DNA from: a virus
Virus record (IMG/VR): IMGVR_UViG_3300032011_000057
Span: 1 to 34,313 of that record
Length of the DNA: 34,313 nucleotides
Direction: 5' to 3' (one strand)
In this document: in pieces, positions 12,926 to 19,720 of the stretch
Numbering within the stretch: the first letter of the stretch is position 1
Layout: every line of letters starts with the position of its first letter
The notes under the pieces: generated by a model
Told to the model about the DNA's origin: nothing
The model's input: the letters and a program-made list of their open reading frames with translations, nothing else
Database searches by the model: none
Program-made: the position numbers and the translations under genes

Positions 12926-12933
12926 CAAATATA
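12926..12933 (-). promoter_or_regulatory. -7 box directly before the tiny HTH gene
   Basis: TATATTTG on the minus strand, an exact consensus -7 element, 4 bases before the ATG at 12921. Transcription would begin at or near the start codon. The flanking stretch up to about 12950 is an imperfect A+T inverted repeat that could be an operator. Confidence 0.5.
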
Positions 12934-12957
12934 TTTTAAAATTTTAAATATCTTTGA

Positions 12958-13305
12958 TTAAATTTCAATATTTTTTAAGGATGCCAGCATACTTGAGGCC
13001 CTGTCCTTTACTCCTTGTACGTACTTTCTTCTTTCCTCAATATTATTCTCGATGTAATACCCTTTAGAAGATGCCACAAGGTTTTTAATATATCCATGGA
13101 TGCGAATATAATTTATGATCTTTCTAACTTTTGGCCCACTTAACTTCTCGTATCCGATATCCGTTAAAGCTTTAACCATCTTCTTGTTTGTTATGGCTTT
13201 CTTAGGCCCTATCTTTGTGTTTAGTCCTCTGACTATTAAAGGAAGTAAAGTATCCCTTTCATACTCGTTTAACTGCTCTGTGTAATCCTCAAATCCGTTT
13301 ATCAT
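12958..13305 (-). CDS. hypothetical winged-helix-like protein (115 aa)
   Basis: Not firmly assigned. A helical N-terminus (LNEYERDTLLPLIVRGL) is followed by KAITNKKMVKALTDIG, then KLSGPKVRKIINYIRIHG and a two-strand turn LVASSKGYYI, which together look like a winged helix. Similar proteins occur in Bacteroidota phages near replication genes. The leader is AAATCATAACAA before ATG. Likely a DNA-binding regulator or replication accessory. Confidence 0.75.
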   Translation of the reverse strand: MINGFEDYTEQLNEYERDTLLPLIVRGLNTKIGPKKAITNKKMVKALTDIGYEKLSGPKVRKIINYIRIHGYIKNLVASSKGYYIENNIEERRKYVQGVKDRASSMLASLKNIEI

Positions 13306-13308
13306 TTG

Positions 13309-13500
13309 TTATGATTTAATTGTTTCTAAATATTTGTAAAATAATTCTCTGTTGAAACTGCTCCTTATTATCAGCTCATTTTTTTGGGTTTCCCATAGCT
13401 TAATATTTTGCAAGGTTTTCTTTCCTACAAAAATGTTTTTTACCTGGATCTTCTTTTGCTTCACCTTAATGCGAAACATTTTTCTAACTAACTTTTTCAT
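13309..13500 (-). CDS. small basic hypothetical protein (63 aa)
   Basis: Unknown. Strongly basic (Lys/Arg-rich over the first 30 residues), suggesting nucleic-acid binding, with an aromatic C-terminus. The leader before ATG is AAATTTTAAAAC. It lies between two other small early genes with gaps of 3 and 10 bases, so it is part of the same transcript. Confidence 0.65.
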   Translation of the reverse strand: MKKLVRKMFRIKVKQKKIQVKNIFVGKKTLQNIKLWETQKNELIIRSSFNRELFYKYLETIKS

Positions 13501-13510
13501 GTTTTAAAAT

Positions 13511-13765
13511 TTAATCTGTGAATACGAATTCTAATTTTACTCCTGCGATCTCTTTGGTTAGATGTAAATAACCATATACAGATACTTTTTCTTTAAACTT
13601 TCTTTTTTTAAGTTTTTTAATAAGTTCTGCATCGTAGTAACCTTGCAAACAAACCTCAGTTCTGTTTACTGTCAGTCCGTAAAAATTACTGTCATCCTTG
13701 AAGGTTTCAAAAATGTAATTTGCCACCTTTAGGTTGTGCTTTGAAAATAATAATGGGCCTTTCAT
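13511..13765 (-). CDS. first early-operon hypothetical protein (84 aa)
   Basis: Unknown small alpha/beta protein with a Lys-rich middle (LIKKLKKRKFKEK) and no membrane segment. It is the first gene of the replication unit, 26 bases from the -7 box of promoter copy D, with the leader AAAACATAACAAA before ATG. First genes of phage early units are often host-takeover proteins, but nothing in the sequence shows that here. Confidence 0.72.
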   Translation of the reverse strand: MKGPLLFSKHNLKVANYIFETFKDDSNFYGLTVNRTEVCLQGYYDAELIKKLKKRKFKEKVSVYGYLHLTKEIAGVKLEFVFTD

Positions 13766-13790
13766 TTTGTTATGTTTTTAGATTATGCCT

Positions 13791-13815
13791 CTAATATATA
13801 AATTTATTTTATATA
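13791..13815 (-). promoter_or_regulatory. promoter with overlapping inverted-repeat operator, copy D
   Basis: -7 box TATATTAG (13791-13798) overlapping a perfect inverted repeat, TATATAAA (13795-13802) and TTTATATA (13808-13815) with spacer TTTAT, the same sequence as copy B over the repeat. It starts the main early/replication unit, just downstream of the lysis-unit terminator. Confidence 0.7.
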
Positions 13816-13856
13816 AATTGATACTGAGATAAAAATATTTTTTAAATCTGCTGATA

Positions 13857-13886
13857 AATGAAAAGGTGCAACCCGAAAGTTACACC
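13857..13886 (-). terminator. terminator of the late/lysis unit
   Basis: Minus strand: GGTGTAAC (13879-13886) pairs with GTTGCACC (13865-13872) over a 6-base loop (one G-T wobble), followed by TTTT and further T-rich sequence. It lies about 40 bases after the endolysin stop and separates the late genes from promoter copy D. Confidence 0.68.
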
Positions 13887-13928
13887 CTACACACCTTGAC
13901 ACCGCACCCGGGAAAATCAAGAAAAAAT

Positions 13929-14546
13929 TTAAAATTCATCTATCAAGCAGAAACTTACCATAATTTGTTTTCCAGATTCAAGGGAATACTTATAATAATC
14001 TATCTGCTTGATATATTCTTTTCTGTTATTGATAACTTGGCATCCTGCTGACCAATAGCCAATCAGCCAATTTACTACTTTTAAACTCGATTTGCTAAAA
14101 TTATATGTATTTGTATGGTAATTTATTCCAAACCATCCCAATTCATAATCCCCAATCTGCTCTGCCTTCCTGTTTTTATTGCCATCTCGATAAACTTTTA
14201 CCCTTCTTCCTGTTTGTTTTAATGCAGGCATCTTCCCTCGATGCAATCCATAACTCCATACATTGTAATACCATTCTTCGGACTTCAATATTGCTGTTCC
14301 CCTTCTATTATACTTTAGAAATCCACCCCTTAGAACTCCTGCACCTGCGTTTGTAGTTCCTGTTAGAACTCTTATGAACTTTTCTCCTTCGAACTCATAA
14401 AACTTATCATCATAGGTGTTGTAAGTATCCTCATTGGATCGGACTCCCAAGATCCACCTTTGTTTTGGTATTCTTTTAAAGTTTGGAAGGCTTTTTACTT
14501 TCTGGATTAATTCTTTGTCTGTGTAGGATCTTACTTTGGTGCTCAT
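13929..14546 (-). CDS. putative endolysin with L,D-transpeptidase (YkuD)-like motifs (205 aa)
   Basis: Two motifs near the C-terminal end, GINYHTNTYN (140-149, His144) and YWSAGCQVI (164-172, Cys169), have the spacing and form of the YkuD catalytic His and SxGC cysteine. The rest has no recognised cell-wall-binding domain. A peptidoglycan-acting role is backed by context: the gene is coupled by ATGA overlap to a candidate spanin and preceded by small membrane proteins, and a terminator follows. There is no signal peptide, so export would depend on a holin. I do not know a tested homologue; it could instead cleave a peptide-sugar linkage by another fold. Confidence 0.6.
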   Translation of the reverse strand: MSTKVRSYTDKELIQKVKSLPNFKRIPKQRWILGVRSNEDTYNTYDDKFYEFEGEKFIRVLTGTTNAGAGVLRGGFLKYNRRGTAILKSEEWYYNVWSYGLHRGKMPALKQTGRRVKVYRDGNKNRKAEQIGDYELGWFGINYHTNTYNFSKSSLKVVNWLIGYWSAGCQVINNRKEYIKQIDYYKYSLESGKQIMVSFCLIDEF

Positions 14547-15022
14547 GATTTAAGGAATTGCATTACTTTTAACAGGATGATTAAAAGCAAAAGGATTAAA
14601 AAAATAAATAGTAAATAATAACCATTCTTTTTCCAATTGAAATCCTTAACCGTTTCATAGTATTTAACAGGAACTTTTTGCACAATAATTTTATCCAGAT
14701 AAACCGTATCGCAAACAGCATCCACATAAATAGAGTCGTGAATCTGCATTATTTTTACAGTCAGCTTATCTTTTTCTATCGTTATCGTGTCTTTTAAGCT
14801 AACTAAGAAGCTATCTAAGAGCATAACAGTGTCTGTCTGGACTCTTGGCACTTCTATCTTAAAAGTGTCCCTAAAAACAACCGTATCTGTTTGAATCAAA
14901 TAGGGATATCTTTTTATCAATCTTGCATGACGTTTAACAGGAGAGCAGGCCGTCAATGTTAGCAGAATAATTAATGCCAATAATCCAATTATAATTCTTA
15001 TTTGGTTTTTATGTTCTCCCAT
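14543..15022 (-). CDS. lipoprotein with C-terminal membrane span, candidate u-spanin (159 aa)
   Basis: The N-terminus is a lipoprotein signal: basic start, hydrophobic stretch 9-22, lipobox LTAC at 23-26, lipidated Cys26, then Ser27, compatible with outer-membrane sorting. The middle at 45-120 is beta-prone, with repeated TDTV/RDTF-like strands. The C-terminal segment 135-152 is strongly hydrophobic, ending in a short basic tail. An outer-membrane lipid anchor plus an inner-membrane span is the definition of a unimolecular spanin, which fuses the membranes at lysis. Position between a holin-like gene and the endolysin agrees. Lipoproteins of this general type are common in Bacteroidota phages. 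Confidence 0.68.
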   Translation of the reverse strand: MGEHKNQIRIIIGLLALIILLTLTACSPVKRHARLIKRYPYLIQTDTVVFRDTFKIEVPRVQTDTVMLLDSFLVSLKDTITIEKDKLTVKIMQIHDSIYVDAVCDTVYLDKIIVQKVPVKYYETVKDFNWKKNGYYLLFIFLILLLLIILLKVMQFLKS

Positions 15023-15210
15023 ACTGCAACGCCCATTAAAACTAAAATAAATCCTAACAGTTCGCCCAGGATTAAAACAATATTATCTTTATTGGTATAT
15101 CTGACACTTGCATAAATCACTAAACAGGTAACCGATAAAGCAATAAACCTCTTACTTGATTCATTGGATTGTTTTTCAATTAGCCTCTTTATATATCTAA
15201 ATAGCCTCAC
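14998..15210 (-). CDS. small two-span membrane protein, holin candidate (70 aa)
   Basis: Basic amphipathic N-terminus (RLFRYIKRLIEK), then two hydrophobic segments at about 21-37 and 44-63, and a short charged end. Size, topology and location before the spanin and endolysin genes suit a holin. It starts with GTG overlapping the upstream stop as GTGA and overlaps the spanin gene by 25 bases, so all lysis genes are translationally linked. Confidence 0.62.
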   Translation of the reverse strand: MRLFRYIKRLIEKQSNESSKRFIALSVTCLVIYASVRYTNKDNIVLILGELLGFILVLMGVAVWENIKTK

Positions 15211-15497
15211 TTCTTTTTTATTCCATTCTCAGCCAACATAACAACCAGCTGTTGAACGCTATCGGATAAAGTACAAATATTTTTAGTTAATGTTTTTAGT
15301 TCGAATTGTGTTGCGTCCTCAATTCTCTTTATATCGTTCTCCTGCTGTTTTGCAATCAAGTCAATCTTGCCCTTGTTTCTTCCTGTTTGAACAATGCAGT
15401 GCTTTACATCATTGATTAATCGAGTTAGAAAGAACCCCACTATTGCCAACAGAATTGTTATTATTATACTTCCTAATGTGATTGTGCTAATTTCCAT
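15207..15497 (-). CDS. membrane-anchored coiled-coil protein of the lysis region (96 aa)
   Basis: One N-terminal membrane segment (residues 6-26), then a long charged helix with heptad-like spacing and a Lys-rich end. It may be a second holin-type or accessory lysis protein; a single-span protein with a cytoplasmic coiled coil also resembles phage antiholins. The ATG at 15497 overlaps the preceding stop as TGATG; a GTG one codon earlier is less likely. Confidence 0.62.
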   Translation of the reverse strand: MEISTITLGSIIITILLAIVGFFLTRLINDVKHCIVQTGRNKGKIDLIAKQQENDIKRIEDATQFELKTLTKNICTLSDSVQQLVVMLAENGIKKK

Positions 15498-15799
15498 CAC
15501 GAAATTGTTTTTATGTTAGTTCCTACAAATGTTCCGGTATAATCCTGCAACAGCGTTAACAGGCTTGAAACGGTATAAGCAACATCGTCTTGATCAACAA
15601 TTAATCCTGCGTTGATATCTGCAACGGTAACATAAGTTTTCCCAGAAGAAATGTCGTTTACAATCTCAATGGATTCTAAGGAAGATGCTCCAAAACGAGT
15701 GAAATAAAAGCTTCTTCCTTGAGGATATTCATAAGTCTTGGTAACTCCGCTAACATCCCTTTCAATTACCAAATAATTTCCTTTAATTTCTATTTTCAT
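15497..15799 (-). CDS. hypothetical late protein (100 aa)
   Basis: Unknown. Beta-rich and acidic, with no membrane segment. It lies between the tail adhesin genes and the lysis genes and is coupled to the latter, so it is probably a small structural protein of the tail tip. The sequence EYPQGRSFYFTRFG near residues 24-37 has many aromatic residues. Confidence 0.65.
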   Translation of the reverse strand: MKIEIKGNYLVIERDVSGVTKTYEYPQGRSFYFTRFGASSLESIEIVNDISSGKTYVTVADINAGLIVDQDDVAYTVSSLLTLLQDYTGTFVGTNIKTIS

Positions 15800-15812
15800 A
15801 ATTCAAATATTT

Positions 15813-16688
15813 TTAGTAATAAGTTCTCTTATTCTGGTTTTTATCCGTAACCACGCAAGTCAATACCGCTTTCCTTTGATATTCTACTAAGTAATCTATT
15901 TCGGGAGATTCTTGTACGATAACAGGAAGGTCCAGTATTGAATGAGAATGATTAAATACGTTATAGTCCGAAATAAACAATTCATTCTCACTCAGCAAAT
16001 ATAAATCAGTCATCAGGTCGATTATGGTATTCGTGTACGGATCGGTTTTTACCTGATACGTATTTAAGTTTTCTCTAATAACAGATTTCAAAGTCCTATC
16101 CTGATAAATTAGGTTATCAATTTCCATATTCGGTTGACGTTCTCCAATAAAGCCGTTAAACCTAAGAGTATCTTCGACATTAGAATTGGTAAAGTCTATT
16201 CCTTCAATTGCCTGTTTCAAGTTGAATTTCACTCTCAGCCTTGCAGTATGTTTCGCAGTTGCCAAACTATATTCTTTCAACTCGTATATTCCCCAAATTA
16301 AATTTCCTGTTATGCCTCCAATACTGTATTGCAATTCTAATTTGTAACAACCTATTCCGTCACTGGCCAAAACATCTTTCCACTCTATTGTGGTATACCA
16401 TGCGTTAGGCTCATTAGCAAATAATCTTTCAATAGGGATATAATTTGTAACAACCCCGTTCTTAGTCAACACAAAGTCAATCGTATCTGCTCCCCCACTT
16501 AGCTTAATCCATGCGCTTGTAATATCATTTTTATAAGTTTCCGTTTCTGTTGGATGGGCCAACACTAACTGTTTTTCGTCACAGCATCTAAAAGGCTCAT
16601 CGAATTGATTCGTTGTTGCTCCTGCTGGAATCCTTATTGCCTGATACTCGGCAAATCCTCTTTCTTCTATGGTTATACAATCACTCAT
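15813..16688 (-). CDS. putative minor tail/adhesin protein (291 aa)
   Basis: Beta-rich throughout, with many Thr, Ile and Asn residues; the second half includes NGFIGERQPNMEIDNLIYQDRT and a long strand-forming stretch. No catalytic motif is visible. Proteins of this size and look are usual in the tail-tip gene cluster of Bacteroidota siphophages. The start follows directly after the stop of the upstream gene. Confidence 0.65.
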   Translation of the reverse strand: MSDCITIEERGFAEYQAIRIPAGATTNQFDEPFRCCDEKQLVLAHPTETETYKNDITSAWIKLSGGADTIDFVLTKNGVVTNYIPIERLFANEPNAWYTTIEWKDVLASDGIGCYKLELQYSIGGITGNLIWGIYELKEYSLATAKHTARLRVKFNLKQAIEGIDFTNSNVEDTLRFNGFIGERQPNMEIDNLIYQDRTLKSVIRENLNTYQVKTDPYTNTIIDLMTDLYLLSENELFISDYNVFNHSHSILDLPVIVQESPEIDYLVEYQRKAVLTCVVTDKNQNKRTYY

Positions 16689-17351
16689 TTATTCTAATAT
16701 CATAAAAAAATCTCCACTATCTCCATTTGCTGAAGAACTGAGTCCTAAAATTTCTACCCTGTCATTTGTTACACTTCCAAAGGTCGATGTTGTTCTAATG
16801 TTATACGCTCCTGCGCTTTGTCCCGTAGAAATAGCACCCGTACCCACTTGTCTGTTAGTGTTATGAGTAACAAAACTTCTGTTAGTCCCTTGCGGAATTT
16901 GAATTGTACTAATCGCATTTATGGAACACGCTGTTGCCATTATCATACTGTCATCTGAAACGGTTAAACTCTGAGTATTTGGAGTTGATTGACCTCCTGT
17001 TCTACCCTCGTTTCCTACACCTCCACTTCCCGTAAAGTTTCTTGCATGAATGGAGATTGGATTCCATTGACTACCTGAGAAATTAATACGCAAAGTATTA
17101 TTCCCAGTTGGTGGATCTATTAAGTAAAAGAAAGCCATTCTTTGAGAAAGTCCACCTCTGTTCGTAGTGTGAAGCTGAGTCATAGCAACCCCGTTATAAG
17201 TACACCCGGTATAGCTCCTTAAATTAGACATCGTTAATTGGATTACTAACAGCCTATTTGTACCCGATGCTACATTATAACTAAACTGATAAAAGTTGTT
17301 GCCGGGAGTCGGATTTGCACTAAAACTATTTACACTTACAGGTGCTGACAT
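16689..17351 (-). CDS. putative receptor-binding or tail decoration protein (220 aa)
   Basis: Gly/Ser/Thr/Asn-rich and predicted all-beta, with the segment MAFFYLIDPPTGNNTLRINFSG at about 71-92, a pattern I associate with jelly-roll-like surface domains in phage and bacterial secreted proteins. The C-terminus ends in hydrophobic FFMILE. It is encoded among other tail-tip genes and probably contacts the host surface. Confidence 0.6.
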   Translation of the reverse strand: MSAPVSVNSFSANPTPGNNFYQFSYNVASGTNRLLVIQLTMSNLRSYTGCTYNGVAMTQLHTTNRGGLSQRMAFFYLIDPPTGNNTLRINFSGSQWNPISIHARNFTGSGGVGNEGRTGGQSTPNTQSLTVSDDSMIMATACSINAISTIQIPQGTNRSFVTHNTNRQVGTGAISTGQSAGAYNIRTTSTFGSVTNDRVEILGLSSSANGDSGDFFMILE

Positions 17352-17352
17352 C

Positions 17353-17634
17353 TTATAGTTGGTTTATATCGGTTATCTGAATAAGTCCTAAGTCGGAGGC
17401 ATCTTCTATTGTCGCTCTGGCCTCATTAACGAAATCAGTTGTTGCAAAAAAAGTACTTACGCTTACTTCTCCAATTTCCAATTTCGTTCTATTTTCCCCT
17501 AAAAACTTTCCTAACGTTAAATCGTAATCCTCATTGATTTGATTAATAACTGACTCTTCGGAAGTATATCCAACATCAGTGTACTTTAGGTTATCTGTAC
17601 CTTCCAATTCTATTTTGCTAATAATCGTTATCAT
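17353..17634 (-). CDS. hypothetical tail-region protein (93 aa)
   Basis: Unknown acidic protein, mixed alpha/beta, without membrane segments. It is coupled by ATGA overlap to the upstream gene (17631-18017), so both may belong to one small tail subassembly. Confidence 0.65.
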   Translation of the reverse strand: MITIISKIELEGTDNLKYTDVGYTSEESVINQINEDYDLTLGKFLGENRTKLEIGEVSVSTFFATTDFVNEARATIEDASDLGLIQITDINQL

Positions 17635-18017
17635 CCTTCTTCTTCTTCTACTAAAACAACTTTAGAAAGAGCATATCCAAAAGTATCTGCAAGGATCTTC
17701 CTTTGGTCCTCCTTATATGATTGAATACCCCAGTTTGGAACATCTGCTATTGGATAGGTAAAATTAATCAACCTTTCCCATAATAAAACAGGTTCTTCGT
17801 CTGTTCCTGTGTTTACCTCGTGCTCCCCTTTGAAAAAGTACTTTCCTTCTGTATAAGCATCAGCCGAAATATAAACATTGTATTCGCATTTCAATAAGCC
17901 ATCTTCAATAACTCCCTTGTCGCTTACTGCAATTTTAATAATGGGATTTGTAACGCTAACTCCGTAGTCCGCTTTGAACTCTCCTGTTATCTGATAATAA
18001 ATTTTATTTTTAATCAT
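17631..18017 (-). CDS. hypothetical tail-region protein (128 aa)
   Basis: Unknown beta-rich protein with a Glu-rich end (VEEEEG). The segment NVYISADAYTEGKYFFKGEHEV is strand-rich. Its start has the leader ACTAAATAAG before ATG, shared with the gene starting at 22033. It probably belongs to the tail-fibre cluster. Confidence 0.65.
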   Translation of the reverse strand: MIKNKIYYQITGEFKADYGVSVTNPIIKIAVSDKGVIEDGLLKCEYNVYISADAYTEGKYFFKGEHEVNTGTDEEPVLLWERLINFTYPIADVPNWGIQSYKEDQRKILADTFGYALSKVVLVEEEEG

Positions 18018-18039
18018 CTTATTTAGTTTTTATTATTTT

Positions 18040-19707
18040 TTAAGCTTCCTCTTTTACTGCAATAACATCCCATTTAGAGTCCGTAGAATTATATAAACAG
18101 CCTACGTATAAGAGTTTACTTGCCGTTGTTGCCGTTGGCAAAGTTATTCCAATTGCTCTAAATATAGCATTCCACGTCAATGTTCTTGATGTTCCGTCAT
18201 CTGTAAATCTATAAATTAATTTTTGGCCTTGAACGGGAGTTCCTGTTGGACTTGCTATTGTTGTATTTGCAGACATTGCCGTTAAAACACCGTTGGTTTC
18301 TTCATCAGCATTTATTGTAAAAGTTGCCGTTGAAGTCGTTTCTTGTACACTTGGATTAACCACAGAATTTAAAATTCTATTGTTATTCATATCCAATGAA
18401 CCGTCTACTAAAGTATCGCCTTGTAAACTTATTTTTTCTGTACCTAAGATAGCAGAAGCACCAACTATAAACTGATACCCCCCTCCCGGTATATTAAATT
18501 TTGTGGTTATTGGACCTCCACCACCATTTGTTCTAATTTCGTGGTGTAACGCCCCACCACTTCCTGCATTAAAAGATATTTTTTGAGTATCTGTTAACAT
18601 TTGGAAGAATGATGAATTTATTTGACTTGAACCGTTTATTTTTGTTACGCCATTTAAAACTTCAAATTGCCTTGCCCCTAAAGTATTTTGGACGTTAAAT
18701 AAATTTGAAAGTCCTCCCAAAATTTCCACCTCGCCATAATTCTTAATCTTGAAATACGGTTTTGTTCCTGTTCCACCAAGAGGCCTCATTTCGATTAAAA
18801 CAGGTGTTGCTACAACTGCATTACTGGAGTCTAATCTAAACTGTCCATTGTCTAAAATTTCAAACCTTTTGTAAGGAGTCGTATCATTATCGTATAAGGC
18901 TAAAGTTGAACCCGTGGAAGTTCCTGCGCCTTGAATTTCAAACGAACCATTTTTAAATCTTACAGTGTCCGTCAACGTCAATTCTCTACCCGTTCCAATT
19001 GTTCCATTATCTGTGTAAATTGATGAACTCGTGATTCCAGAAATTAAATCGTCTACATATTTTTTAGGCACAAGTGAAGTATCCACCAAAGTTGTGTAAT
19101 TTGCTCCTGTTCCATTTGTTTCAGAAGTTTCCCCAAAACCTATTAATAGAATACCGTATTTGTTGACTGAATTGTCTGTATACCATGTGTTAGTTGAACC
19201 TACTGTACCCAGTTGCAAGGTTCCGTTCCCTGCTGTTAATTGTGTATTTGTACCGTCAATTGAAATATCCGTTCCACCTTCTGATAATGCTATTGAACCG
19301 GGAGAAATATTCAAAGAAGTATAATTCCCTGTTCCATCCGCTATTAATATTATATCTGTTCCAGTGAAATTATAACTTGTTGTCGTTGCTCCTGCCGTAT
19401 CTTCAAGATATCCTACTAAACCTGCGCTTCCAAATCTTGCGTTACCAACTATTGAATTAACAACATCATTTATTGTAAACTTGAATTCCTTATCAGTTAG
19501 ATAATGTTCCCTGTTTGCAGGCAGGTTTAAATTGTTTGTAGTAAAAAGGTTCTCTGAAATTATCCCAGCTTGTATTGCTGTTTTAATTACACTCCCTTTT
19601 ATTTTTGCTGTTTCATAGCTTGAACCCGTCCAATAATCAATGTCATAGTAATCGTCATCTCCGAAAACAAGTCTTTCTAATGGATACTGATGTATTTTTA
19701 TTCCCAT
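18040..19707 (-). CDS. tail fibre-like protein (555 aa)
   Basis: A long repetitive beta protein rich in Gly, Thr, Ser and Asn, with many short strands (for example KNGSFEIQGAG and FEILDNGQFRLDSS), typical of trimeric fibres. The last 90 residues (TPVQGQKLIYRFTDDGTSRTLTW... IGITLPTA) form a compact domain that recurs at the ends of unrelated phage fibres. There is no intramolecular chaperone signature that I recognise. Likely role: host recognition at the tail tip. Confidence 0.75.
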   Translation of the reverse strand: MGIKIHQYPLERLVFGDDDYYDIDYWTGSSYETAKIKGSVIKTAIQAGIISENLFTTNNLNLPANREHYLTDKEFKFTINDVVNSIVGNARFGSAGLVGYLEDTAGATTTSYNFTGTDIILIADGTGNYTSLNISPGSIALSEGGTDISIDGTNTQLTAGNGTLQLGTVGSTNTWYTDNSVNKYGILLIGFGETSETNGTGANYTTLVDTSLVPKKYVDDLISGITSSSIYTDNGTIGTGRELTLTDTVRFKNGSFEIQGAGTSTGSTLALYDNDTTPYKRFEILDNGQFRLDSSNAVVATPVLIEMRPLGGTGTKPYFKIKNYGEVEILGGLSNLFNVQNTLGARQFEVLNGVTKINGSSQINSSFFQMLTDTQKISFNAGSGGALHHEIRTNGGGGPITTKFNIPGGGYQFIVGASAILGTEKISLQGDTLVDGSLDMNNNRILNSVVNPSVQETTSTATFTINADEETNGVLTAMSANTTIASPTGTPVQGQKLIYRFTDDGTSRTLTWNAIFRAIGITLPTATTASKLLYVGCLYNSTDSKWDVIAVKEEA

Positions 19708-19720
19708 AATATTTCTTTTT

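Noticed and set aside
13866-14051. Plus-strand frame over the terminator and endolysin end
   Set aside because: It covers a minus-strand terminator and the endolysin coding sequence and has no start signals.
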